NCBI GenBank assembly: GCA_004556165.1
Contig: SFIR01000022.1
Location: forward strand, 1-24,179
Origin: Clostridiales bacterium
GTDB lineage: Bacteria > Bacillota > Clostridia > Christensenellales > CAG-138
Length of the DNA: 24,179 bases
Direction of reading: 5' to 3'
Position 1 is the first letter of the stretch. Each line of letters opens with the position of its first letter. A program made the translations under genes and the position numbers. Under the pieces are notes generated by a model. The model saw nothing but the letters and a program-made list of their open reading frames with translations, did no database searches and was not told the origin of the DNA. Positions 1 to 6,450 of this stretch are shown here, one piece after another.

Positions 1-97
1 TTTCTGCGAAAATGGCAGTTCTTGCCCTCGGGCAAGAACTGGCGATTGCCGGGCAGCATTCTTTTTGAAGAGTGGACATTTAAAGTTGCAATTCACA
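1..97. repeat. Left copy of a 97-bp inverted terminal repeat with internal hairpin
   Basis: Bases 1-97 are identical to the reverse complement of 24082-24178. Identity stops at base 98 apart from two chance matches. The repeat carries a perfect 11-bp stem (16-26 with 31-41, four-base CTCG loop), followed by a small GGC/GCC palindrome at 41-50. No open reading frame or T-tract follows the stem on either strand, so it is not an ordinary terminator. I do not recognise the family. It may be an interspersed chromosomal repeat where assembly stopped, or the end of a small mobile element. Confidence 0.9.
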
Positions 98-123
98 ATC
101 GGCAAATTCCTTCGCGTTTGTTA

Positions 124-152
124 TTGACAATCTAAACGGTTTACATTAAAAT
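124..152 (+). promoter_or_regulatory. Sigma-A type promoter for the frr operon
   Basis: TTGACA (124-129) is a perfect -35 box, followed after 17 bp by TAAAAT (147-152), a 5/6 match to the -10 consensus. A second, overlapping candidate is TTTACA (140-145), 18 bp, TATTAT (164-169). Either would start transcription within about 50 bases of the frr start codon. An AAAGGAT ribosome binding site lies at 183-189. No gene precedes frr in the window, so the operon seems to begin here. Confidence 0.7.
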
Positions 153-197
153 ATTTAATGTGTTATTATCTGCTAATACCTGAAAGGATCTCAAATT

Positions 198-749
198 ATG
201 GATATTATCGAAAATGCACAGGAAAAAATGAACAAGACCATTGCCGTGCTCAAGCGTGACCTCGGTTCCCTCCGTGCAGGCAGAGCCAACCCCCAGCTGC
301 TTGACCGCATCATGGTCGATTATTACGGCACTCCCACCCCCATCAACCAGATGGGTACGATCAGCTCGCCCGAGCCCCGTATGCTCGTGATCTCGCTTTG
401 GGATCTTTCCATGCTTTCCGCAGTTGAAAAGGCCATCCAGAAATCCGATATCGGCATCAATCCCTCAAATGACGGCAAGCTCATTCGTTTGATCTTCCCC
501 GAGCTCACAGAGGAACGCCGTAAGGAGCTCGTTAAATCCGTTCGCAAAAAGGCCGAGGAATCCAAGGTCGCCATCCGCGCAATTCGCAGGGATGCCAACG
601 AAGCGATAAAGAAGGACTGTAAGGACAGCGTTATCACCGAGGACGACCAGAAGAGGCTTGAGGATAAGGCGCAGAAGGCCACCGATGCCGCTATCAAGGA
701 TATCGACCGCATCTGCAGCGAGAAGGAAAAGGAGCTGCTGGAGGTTTGA
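198..749 (+). CDS. frr: Ribosome recycling factor
   Basis: This cytosolic protein acts with EF-G to split post-termination ribosomes so they can be reused. Its 183 residues are the usual RRF length. The N-terminus has the typical alternating helix MDIIENAQEKMNKTIAVLKR, then the LRAGRANPQLLDRI segment. The NPSNDGKLIRLIFPELTEER region follows near residues 88-107, and the C-terminal half is a charged long-helix region. The ATG at 198 is preceded by AAAGGAT at good spacing and by a strong promoter. The stop codon overlaps the start of the next small gene by four bases, which suggests translational coupling. pyrH, a common upstream neighbour, is outside the window. The assignment is secure. Confidence 0.97.
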   Translation: MDIIENAQEKMNKTIAVLKRDLGSLRAGRANPQLLDRIMVDYYGTPTPINQMGTISSPEPRMLVISLWDLSMLSAVEKAIQKSDIGINPSNDGKLIRLIFPELTEERRKELVKSVRKKAEESKVAIRAIRRDANEAIKKDCKDSVITEDDQKRLEDKAQKATDAAIKDIDRICSEKEKELLEV

Positions 750-952
750 GAAATCTTCTCGGTTTGCCTCTTGAAGCGGCTGAGGAGCTGCTCACCCGTG
801 ATGGATTTGCAGTTGAGGCTGTCGAGACCCGTTCAAAAAAGGGCGTGGACGGTCAGGAGCTGCGCGTGGTTCGCGCACTTGAAGTCCCTGCGGATGTCCC
901 GACGGTGCAGCTTACCTATTCACGGTTCAAGACCTACGCTGATGATGAATAG
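746..952 (+). CDS. Small orphan PASTA-like protein
   Basis: This 68-residue protein starts at TTG 746 inside the frr stop codon (TTGA overlap). An AAGGAG lies 12 bases upstream (728-733) and a GGAGG almost abuts the start. The sequence resembles one PASTA unit: a GLPLEAAEELLTRDGFAVE helix segment followed by alternating hydrophobic strands ending VQLTYSRF. PASTA domains are normally extracellular parts of penicillin-binding proteins and Ser/Thr kinases. Here there is no signal peptide, membrane segment or partner domain, so the protein should be cytosolic. The overlap with frr and the position before uppS suggest a real gene in a translation/lipid-carrier operon. The role is unknown and the PASTA match is by pattern only. 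Confidence 0.72.
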   Translation: MRNLLGLPLEAAEELLTRDGFAVEAVETRSKKGVDGQELRVVRALEVPADVPTVQLTYSRFKTYADDE

Positions 953-960
953 CATTTTGA

Positions 961-985
961 GGGCGTGTCCTGCACGCCCGTTTTT
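961..985 (+). terminator. Intrinsic terminator or attenuator inside the frr-uppS operon
   Basis: A 7-bp GC-rich stem GGGCGTG (961-967) pairs with CACGCCC (973-979) around a TCCTG loop. It is followed by G and five T's (981-985). It sits nine bases after the stop of the PASTA-like gene and 24 bases before uppS. It would reduce expression of uppS-cdsA-dxr-rseP relative to frr, unless a promoter I did not find lies inside the upstream genes. Confidence 0.65.
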
Positions 986-1009
986 GAGTTATGAAAGGCA
1001 GTAACCGTA

Positions 1010-1765
1010 ATGAAGATCTATGAACGCTTCTCGGATGCCGAGATGAAGCGCCTCGGGCTTACCGGCAACATGCCCAAGCACGTCGGCATCATTATGGACG
1101 GCAACGGGCGCTGGGCAAAAAGCCGCATGCTTCCGCGCAGCCTCGGTCACCGCGCCGGTATGGACGCATTGCAGGAGATAGTGCGCGTATCAAAAAGCAT
1201 AGGCATCGAAGCCCTGACCGTCTATGCGTTTTCGACCGAAAACTGGCTCCGCCCCGAGCAGGAGGTAAATGCGCTTTTTTCTCTGCTCGTCGAATATTTT
1301 TATAAAGAGATTGATGAACTCGATGCGAATAATGTACGAGTCCACATTCTCGGAAGCCTTGAAAGGTTCAGCCCCAAGCTTCGGGAGCTTATGGAGAATG
1401 CGCGCGAACGCACCGAGAAGAATACCGGCCTCCACTTTGCCATTGCGCTCAATTACGGCTCAAGGGATGAGATCACCCGTGCGGTAAGGAGCATCGTTTC
1501 CGAGGGAATTCCGGAAAGCGAAATAACCGAAGAGACTATCTCTTCGCATCTCTATACACGCTGTCTCCCCCATCCAGACCCCGATGTCATCATCCGCACG
1601 GCAGGTGAGCAGAGGCTTTCGAATTTCCTGCTTTGGCAGGCGGCATATTCCGAATTCGTATTCACCGATACGACCTTCCCGGATTTCACTCCCGAGGTCT
1701 ATTTTGAATGTATCAAGCAATACATGCACCGCACACGACGCTTCGGCAAGGTGCTTGAAGTATAA
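1010..1765 (+). CDS. uppS: Undecaprenyl diphosphate synthase (cis-prenyltransferase)
   Basis: The enzyme adds eight isopentenyl units in cis to farnesyl diphosphate to make undecaprenyl diphosphate, the lipid carrier for peptidoglycan. Its 251 residues are the normal length. The catalytic loop MDGNGRWAKSR carries the Mg-binding aspartate D30, with GHRAG at 46-50. The substrate-binding region LTVYAFSTENW follows, then NYGSRDEI, and the diphosphate-binding IIRTAGEQRLSNFLLWQ and TFPDF motifs are near the C-terminus. The start ATG 1010 has GAAAGG 11 bases upstream. It is followed by cdsA and dxr, a common clostridial order, so carrier synthesis and its precursor pathway are co-transcribed. Confidence 0.97.
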   Translation: MKIYERFSDAEMKRLGLTGNMPKHVGIIMDGNGRWAKSRMLPRSLGHRAGMDALQEIVRVSKSIGIEALTVYAFSTENWLRPEQEVNALFSLLVEYFYKEIDELDANNVRVHILGSLERFSPKLRELMENARERTEKNTGLHFAIALNYGSRDEITRAVRSIVSEGIPESEITEETISSHLYTRCLPHPDPDVIIRTAGEQRLSNFLLWQAAYSEFVFTDTTFPDFTPEVYFECIKQYMHRTRRFGKVLEV

Positions 1766-1815
1766 TCCTATTCAGCAGAAGAAAGGAAGCCCTTTTTCAA
1801 GGACTTTGAAGTAAA

Positions 1816-2691
1816 ATGGAAAACGATCATAGCCGCACAGCGACCGCCGCTGAATCAACAGAAAAGAAAAAGAACCGAAAAATGCAGGATCTTCCCCTCC
1901 GCACCGCAGTTGCCGTAGTGCTTATTGCAATACTTCTCTGCGTCATCTGGTTCGGAGGCTGGATTGAAGCGGTCGTGCTTGGGCTGTTTACTGCGGTCGC
2001 GATTTACGAAATGCGGAATATCTTTAGGAAGAAGGGGCTGAGCCCCTTTGTGCTGCCCCTGACGGTAATGGGGCTCAGCATGTTTATCATTCTCTATAAA
2101 TTCGGGCTTCTCTATACCTTTGCGCTCGCGGTGCTTGCATTCCTCGCAGTTGTGATTGAGCGCATTATGAACCACAAGCGCACAAACGATGATCTCGTCG
2201 CTTCGCTTATGCTCTTTGTTTACCCGATTATCGGGCTTACGAGCCTTGCCCTCTGCGGCTTTGAAAAGGACAGCCTGTCGCGCGTTGCACTCTTCTGCTG
2301 CTTTGTTGGCCCCATCATGGCGGATAATGCCGCGTATCTCGTCGGTTCCCTTATTGGCAAGCATAAGCTCTGCCCCTCGATCAGTCCGCATAAAACCATC
2401 GAAGGCGCGGTCGCCGGGCTTATCGGCGGCGCACTCGGCGGTGTGCTGGCTTATTTTGTGCAGAAGCTTTGGGGTTTCGATATCGAAATGTGGAAGCTTA
2501 TCCTCGTCTGCTTCATAGGAGGCGGTATCGGTCAGTTCGGCGATCTGCTATCATCCACCTTCAAGCGCTGGGCAGGCGTCAAGGATTTCGGCACCATCTT
2601 CCCCGGTCACGGAGGAGTTATGGATAGGATTGACAGCGAGCTTACCGCTGCTCCGCTCGTTTTCCTGTTCTTCAGCCTGTTTGTATTCTGA
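1816..2691 (+). CDS. cdsA: Phosphatidate cytidylyltransferase (CDP-diglyceride synthase)
   Basis: This membrane enzyme turns phosphatidic acid plus CTP into CDP-diacylglycerol, the branch point of phospholipid synthesis. It has 291 residues with about eight hydrophobic segments. The family signature lies at the C-terminal end: a STFKR lysine-arginine pair, KDFG, then FPGHGGVMDRIDSEL. The aspartates in this signature are the metal-binding catalytic residues of the family. The first 27 residues are charged and poorly conserved. The ribosome binding site is weak (AAGGA 12 bases before ATG 1816), and no better start exists before the first membrane helix. It lies 50 bases after uppS and 17 before dxr. 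Confidence 0.95.
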   Translation: MENDHSRTATAAESTEKKKNRKMQDLPLRTAVAVVLIAILLCVIWFGGWIEAVVLGLFTAVAIYEMRNIFRKKGLSPFVLPLTVMGLSMFIILYKFGLLYTFALAVLAFLAVVIERIMNHKRTNDDLVASLMLFVYPIIGLTSLALCGFEKDSLSRVALFCCFVGPIMADNAAYLVGSLIGKHKLCPSISPHKTIEGAVAGLIGGALGGVLAYFVQKLWGFDIEMWKLILVCFIGGGIGQFGDLLSSTFKRWAGVKDFGTIFPGHGGVMDRIDSELTAAPLVFLFFSLFVF

Positions 2692-2708
2692 TAAGAGGGT
2701 AAATGCTT

Positions 2709-3875
2709 ATGAAAAGCCTTGCGATTTTCGGGTCAACGGGTTCGATCGGCCGTCAGGCGTTGTCGGTCGCGGAGTTTCATAAAGAGGAATTCTCCGTCAG
2801 GGTCATTGCCGCTAACAGCAATGCCGACGCGGTTTCTAAGCAGATAGAATGCTTTCATCCCGAATATGTGGGCATGTATTCACCCGATTCCGCAAAGGCT
2901 ATCAGGGAGCGTTTCCCCGAGGTAACTGTCGTCAGCGGTGAAGAAATAAATGCGCTCGCCGCACTTCCGGAGATTGACACCGTGGTCAACGGCGTGAGCG
3001 GCTTTGCAGGGCTTGCTCCGCTGCTCTCCGCGCTCAATGCCGGAAAGACCGTTGCGCTTGCGAATAAGGAAAGCATCGTCTGCGCTCATCATGTAGTTGA
3101 CGACGCTCTCAATCGTTTCGGAGGCAGGATACTGCCCGTTGACAGCGAGCAGAGCGCTATATTCCAATGCCTCGAAGCAGGCAGGCGCGAGGACGTGAGA
3201 TCGCTCATACTAACGGCATCGGGCGGTATGTTCCGCGAGTTTTCTCGGGAGCAGCTTCAAAAGGTAACCCCCGAGATGGCGCTTCACCACCCTACATGGA
3301 GCATGGGCGGCAAAATAACGATAGATTCATCGAGCCTGTTCAATAAGGGGCTTGAGCTTATGGAGGCAGGCTGGCTCTTCGGCTTCGGTCCCGATGACAT
3401 TAAGATACTTGTGCATCCGCAGTCCATCGTGCATTCTATGGTCGAATACCGCGATGGTTCGGTGCTTGCCCAGCTTGCCGAGCCCGATATGCGCCTTGCC
3501 ATCCAGTATGCGCTCACCTATCCCGAGCGGCAGACCTCGCAGCTTAGAAAGCTCGAGCTTTCTAAGCTCTGCACCCTGAGCTTTTTTGAGCCTGACTGCG
3601 AAAAATTCCCTGCGATTCCGCTTGCCTATGCCGCTTTCCGTGACGGCGAAACGCTGCCGATAGCATATAATGCTGCAAACGAGGTAGCAGTCGAATTCTT
3701 TATAAACAAAAAGCTCGGTTTCACCGATATTTCCGCATGCGTTCGGCATGTAATGAATAAAATTCCGTGCATAGCCCGGGTCGATTCCGCCGATAAGGTT
3801 TACTCCATTGATGCCGATGCCCGTAGGCTTGCAAGGGAATTCTGCGAAAATACATCTTCAAGGAGGAATGGATAA
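2709..3875 (+). CDS. dxr: 1-deoxy-D-xylulose 5-phosphate reductoisomerase
   Basis: This is the second enzyme of the MEP isoprenoid pathway. It converts DXP to 2-C-methyl-D-erythritol 4-phosphate with NADPH and a divalent metal. The GSTGSIG nucleotide loop is at the N-terminus. The NKES, VDSEQSAIFQ, HPTWSMGGKITIDSSS, NKGLE and VHPQSIVHSMVEY motifs follow in family order. The histidine after VDSE in the E. coli enzyme (H153) is glutamine here (CAG), while the other two active-site histidines are kept. I prefer ATG 2709 (388 aa) over the in-frame ATG 2703, because the GAGGG at 2695-2699 is 9 bases from the former and only 3 from the latter. The stop overlaps rseP by one base (TAATG). Confidence 0.96.
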   Translation: MKSLAIFGSTGSIGRQALSVAEFHKEEFSVRVIAANSNADAVSKQIECFHPEYVGMYSPDSAKAIRERFPEVTVVSGEEINALAALPEIDTVVNGVSGFAGLAPLLSALNAGKTVALANKESIVCAHHVVDDALNRFGGRILPVDSEQSAIFQCLEAGRREDVRSLILTASGGMFREFSREQLQKVTPEMALHHPTWSMGGKITIDSSSLFNKGLELMEAGWLFGFGPDDIKILVHPQSIVHSMVEYRDGSVLAQLAEPDMRLAIQYALTYPERQTSQLRKLELSKLCTLSFFEPDCEKFPAIPLAYAAFRDGETLPIAYNAANEVAVEFFINKKLGFTDISACVRHVMNKIPCIARVDSADKVYSIDADARRLAREFCENTSSRRNG

Positions 3876-4954
3876 TGACTTTTGTCTATATTCTGCTTTC
3901 CCTTTTGGTTCTGACATTTCTGATATTTTTCCATGAGCTCGGCCATTTCACTGTCGGAAAGCTGCTCGGCTTCCGCATACTCGGTTTCTCGATAGGCTTC
4001 GGCCCCGCAGTCTTCAAATTCAAAAAAGGTGAAACGGAGTACGCCCTGCGCGCACTGCCGTTCGGAGGCTCCTGCCAATTTGACGGCGAGGATGAGGAAG
4101 CGGAAAACGACCCCGGAAGGTTCAATGCAAACCCCGTCTGGAAGCGTTTTCTCGTGATACTTGCGGGCCCCGTCACAAACGTGCTGCTTGCGATTATCAT
4201 GGCATTCATTCTTATGCTCTGCGTGCGCGTGCCCGTATATTCAACCGATGAAGCGACCGGCGACATATTCCCCACCATCATGCAGCTGACCGAAAACGGT
4301 CCTGCCGCCAATTCCGGGCTTCAGGTCGGCGATGTCGTATTAAAGGTCGATGACACAAGCACCCTTGCCGCCGATAACGAGGATTCGATATCCGCGCTCA
4401 GCAGGCTCATCGGGGAAGCCGGCAGCAGCATGGTCTTCACCGTTGACAGAAGCGGTCAGCTTATGGAGATTACGATTACCGATGCATACAATGCTTCCGA
4501 AGGCAGGAATATCGTCGGCATCACCATAGGCGGTACGATAATCGACTACACCCATTACAATGTCGGCGAAGCCTTTACCGGTTCATTCCGCTATATCGGG
4601 GACATCATAAAGCTCACCGCGGAAGCAATCGGTACTATGTTCACGAACGGCATCCATCAAGGCGATGTATCGGGCATCGTCGGCACTGTCGCTATCATGA
4701 CCGATGTTGCAAGAGAGGGTCTCGTGAACCTTGTCTATGTTGCGATAATCCTCTCGCTGAGTCTCGGCATTTTCAACCTCATCCCCTTCCCTGCGCTTGA
4801 CGGCGGAAGGCTGCTTTTCCTCATTATAGAAGCTATCAAGGGTAAACCCCTCAACCGTAAGGTCGAGAATATAGTAAACGCTATCGGTCTGATTCTGCTT
4901 CTGATGCTTATGGCGGTCGTGACGGTATTCGATGTCATCGGATTGTTCCGATAG
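3875..4954 (+). CDS. rseP: RseP/RasP-type intramembrane site-2 zinc metalloprotease
   Basis: This membrane protease clips transmembrane proteins such as anti-sigma factors, signal peptides and, in Bacillus, the division protein FtsL. It has 359 residues. The first membrane helix contains HELGH (H20, E21, H24), the zinc site. A PDZ domain covers roughly residues 130-215, with the NGPAANSGLQVGDVVLKVD core. The second zinc-ligand motif PALDGGR (D309) lies in a late membrane helix. AGGAGG sits 8 bases before the ATG, which overlaps the dxr stop. It is the last gene of the operon and faces the convergent sod gene across a shared terminator. A possible substrate, FtsL, is encoded 3 kb downstream. 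Confidence 0.95.
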   Translation: MTFVYILLSLLVLTFLIFFHELGHFTVGKLLGFRILGFSIGFGPAVFKFKKGETEYALRALPFGGSCQFDGEDEEAENDPGRFNANPVWKRFLVILAGPVTNVLLAIIMAFILMLCVRVPVYSTDEATGDIFPTIMQLTENGPAANSGLQVGDVVLKVDDTSTLAADNEDSISALSRLIGEAGSSMVFTVDRSGQLMEITITDAYNASEGRNIVGITIGGTIIDYTHYNVGEAFTGSFRYIGDIIKLTAEAIGTMFTNGIHQGDVSGIVGTVAIMTDVAREGLVNLVYVAIILSLSLGIFNLIPFPALDGGRLLFLIIEAIKGKPLNRKVENIVNAIGLILLLMLMAVVTVFDVIGLFR

Positions 4955-5041
4955 GAAGTGAAGCCTTCCTCGGCCGCTTTCTCTACTCCAATCTCGATTT
5001 TCGGCGGTCTCGTTTCGCTGTTATATTTCGAAATGCAAATC

Positions 5042-5086
5042 AAAAAGCAGTGTGTCGGGATTGCTTTCCCCGATACACCGCTTTTT
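5042..5086. terminator. Bidirectional terminator between rseP and sod
   Basis: An 18-bp stem (5042-5059 with 5069-5086, two G-U pairs, nine-base loop) is flanked by five A's on one side and five T's on the other. It can therefore stop transcription from both directions. It lies 88 bases after rseP and five bases after the stop of the convergent sod gene. The 87 bases between rseP and the stem hold nothing else I can name. Confidence 0.85.
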
Positions 5087-5090
5087 CACA

Positions 5091-5552
5091 TTACATCGGG
5101 CTAATCACTCCGCATGCAATGCGTTTGCCTGCGTTGCCCGCCGGCTGGGAAGTAAAATCATCAACGCCTTCATGCACTATAACGGTCTTGCCTATTACAT
5201 CCCACGGTGTGAACCTCTCGGTCAGAACAGCCATAAAAGCCCTTCCGTTACAACCGAGCAGCGGCGGAAGATCCCCCGCATGGTTCGGATGCGAGCAGCT
5301 GCCCGGGTCATAGTGCATACCGGCATCCTGAAAGCCCTCGCCCGTGCAGGCTCCGCCCTCATGGATATGGAAGGCAAAGAATCTGCATTTGCCGCATTCC
5401 GTGCTTCCGCTCGGCAGCCCGTTCATGCGCACGGAAACAATACAGCCTCCCCTGTCCGGGTAGAAATACACATCTCCGATAAGCCCGCGGTATTCTTCGC
5501 TCCCGTTGAGCCTGGCATATGCCACCGGTCTTCCGAATGAACAATTCAGCAT
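5091..5552 (-). CDS. sodC: Cytosolic Cu/Zn superoxide dismutase family protein
   Basis: Cu/Zn SODs convert superoxide to hydrogen peroxide and oxygen. This 153-residue protein keeps every canonical ligand by motif. FHIHE (H62, H64), AGMHYDP (bridging H80) and IVHE (H127) would bind copper. H80, H88, H91 and D94 in the HPNHAGDL region would bind zinc. R144 matches the substrate-guiding arginine, and C69/C147 match the structural disulfide. The zinc loop is about six residues shorter than in the bovine enzyme. There is no signal peptide or lipobox, unusual because most bacterial SodC proteins are exported. Eight cysteines, including a CGKC pair (53-56), add to this. ATG 5552 has GGAGG seven bases upstream, but that site is buried in a hairpin. 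Activity is not proven by sequence. Confidence 0.88.
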   Translation of the reverse strand: MLNCSFGRPVAYARLNGSEEYRGLIGDVYFYPDRGGCIVSVRMNGLPSGSTECGKCRFFAFHIHEGGACTGEGFQDAGMHYDPGSCSHPNHAGDLPPLLGCNGRAFMAVLTERFTPWDVIGKTVIVHEGVDDFTSQPAGNAGKRIACGVISPM

Positions 5553-5595
5553 AAAAAATCCTCCGTTTCTGATGTATACTATTCAGAAACGGAGG
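5553..5595 (-). terminator. maf terminator hairpin that also encloses the sod ribosome binding site
   Basis: On the minus strand a perfect 13-bp stem (5595-5583 pairing with 5572-5560, ten-base loop) is followed by A and six T's (5558-5553), then directly by the sod ATG. It starts 18 bases after the maf stop and has all marks of an intrinsic terminator. The last five stem bases, GGAGG (5564-5560), are the only good SD sequence for sod. They pair with CCTCC in the 5' arm. Any transcript reading through would keep the sod start site closed. Confidence 0.88.
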
Positions 5596-5613
5596 TATTG
5601 TTGAATCCGTTGT

Positions 5614-6213
5614 TCAGCCCTGCCTTCGCATGGTGGGAAGTATTCCCTCATCGCGGAGCATACGGTACATTATCGGAAGCGGCATGCCGATGACGGTGAA
5701 ATAATTGCCCTCCACCCTTTCAACAAACATCCCGAACGGCCCCTGTATGCCGTAGGCACCGGCCTTATCAAGCGGTTCACCGGAAGCGATGTATGCTCGG
5801 ATCTCATCCTTTGTAAGCTCCGAGAATGTTACCCTTGTAGTACTGCATTCGGTTCGCACGCCCCTTTCGGTTGCAAGAGCAACGCCTGTATGGACTGTAT
5901 GCGTTTTGCCGGAAAGAAGGGTCAGTATTCTCTCCGCATCCTCGCAGTCACGGGGTTTACCGATTATCTCGTCTTTGAAGCTGACGACCGTATCGGAACC
6001 GAGTACCGCAAGATTTGAAGCCGCTTCGCCCTCGGAAATAAGCCTGTTATATACCTCCTCAGCCTTTCTTTCGGAAAGTATCCGCACGAGCTTTTCGGGA
6101 TCTTTCTCGTCCGTATGCTCATCCGCATTGCTCACTATCGTTTCATAATCATATCCACACATCTTCAAAAGTTCCCGCCTTCGCTGCGAACCGCTTGCAA
6201 GTATCAAACGCAT
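5614..6213 (-). CDS. maf: Maf family nucleoside triphosphate pyrophosphatase
   Basis: Maf proteins hydrolyse dTTP, UTP and modified nucleotides to monophosphates. In Bacillus the protein affects septum formation. The 199 residues start LILASGSQRRRELL, the N-terminal phosphate-binding motif. LGSDTVV follows with the catalytic acidic residue, then LSGKTHTVHTGVAL and DKAGAYGIQG. These fit the dTTPase/UTPase subgroup. ATG 6213 has AAGGAG seven bases upstream. Its promoter diverges from that of mraZ, so maf lies back-to-back with the dcw cluster. In Bacillus subtilis maf is also close to division genes (mreB-minCD). The gene ends at a terminator 18 bases downstream. Confidence 0.95.
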   Translation of the reverse strand: MRLILASGSQRRRELLKMCGYDYETIVSNADEHTDEKDPEKLVRILSERKAEEVYNRLISEGEAASNLAVLGSDTVVSFKDEIIGKPRDCEDAERILTLLSGKTHTVHTGVALATERGVRTECSTTRVTFSELTKDEIRAYIASGEPLDKAGAYGIQGPFGMFVERVEGNYFTVIGMPLPIMYRMLRDEGILPTMRRQG

Positions 6214-6263
6214 ATCCTATCTCCTTTTCATAAAGAAAGTATCACATTTTGAGTTCACGCCTG

Positions 6264-6292
6264 ATTTTATCAGAAAATGCCGAAGGATTCAA
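6264..6292 (-). promoter_or_regulatory. Promoter for maf
   Basis: Read on the minus strand, TTGAAT (6292-6287) is followed after 17 bp by TAAAAT (6269-6264). The expected start is near 6257, about 44 bases before the maf ATG. An A7/T6 tract (near 6294-6307) lies between this promoter and the MraZ-type repeats of the divergent dcw promoter. Confidence 0.6.
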
Positions 6293-6308
6293 GCAAAAAA
6301 ATTTTTTA

Positions 6309-6347
6309 AAATGTGGGGAAAAGTGGTGCGAAAGTGCAGTTTCAGTG
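6309..6347 (+). promoter_or_regulatory. Probable MraZ operator: GTG-box direct repeats
   Basis: Three boxes of A-rich-GTG type, AAATGTGG, AAAAGTGG and GAAAGTGC, have GTG at 6313, 6323 and 6334. A weaker TTCAGTG has GTG at 6345 and abuts the -35 box. Spacing is 10-11 bp, one helical turn. MraZ is known to bind short direct repeats upstream of its own operon (TGGGN repeats in E. coli, AAAGTG-type repeats in mollicutes). Position and spacing fit an autoregulatory site. Binding is inferred. Confidence 0.65.
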
Positions 6348-6376
6348 TTGACAACCTCCATTCGATACGATATAAT
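6348..6376 (+). promoter_or_regulatory. Consensus sigma-A promoter of the dcw cluster
   Basis: TTGACA (6348-6353), exactly 17 bp, TATAAT (6371-6376) is a perfect match to the vegetative consensus. The start should be near 6383, giving an mraZ leader of about 70 bases. It probably drives mraZ through at least mraY, since gaps between those genes are short. Confidence 0.88.
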
Positions 6377-6450
6377 TTAATCGCGTGAAGAATCATGTTC
6401 TTTTGCGTATCGTAAAATCAGGTCTTATGCTATCGGAAAGGAGGCACGGA

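Noticed and set aside
5052..5540. 162-residue plus-strand open frame
   Set aside because: Overlaps the terminator and runs antisense to the sod gene, whose metal ligands are intact in the minus frame.
6385..6450. 22-residue N-terminal extension of MraZ from GTG 6385
   Set aside because: The GTG lies at the predicted transcription start with no SD, while AAAGGAGG precedes ATG 6451.
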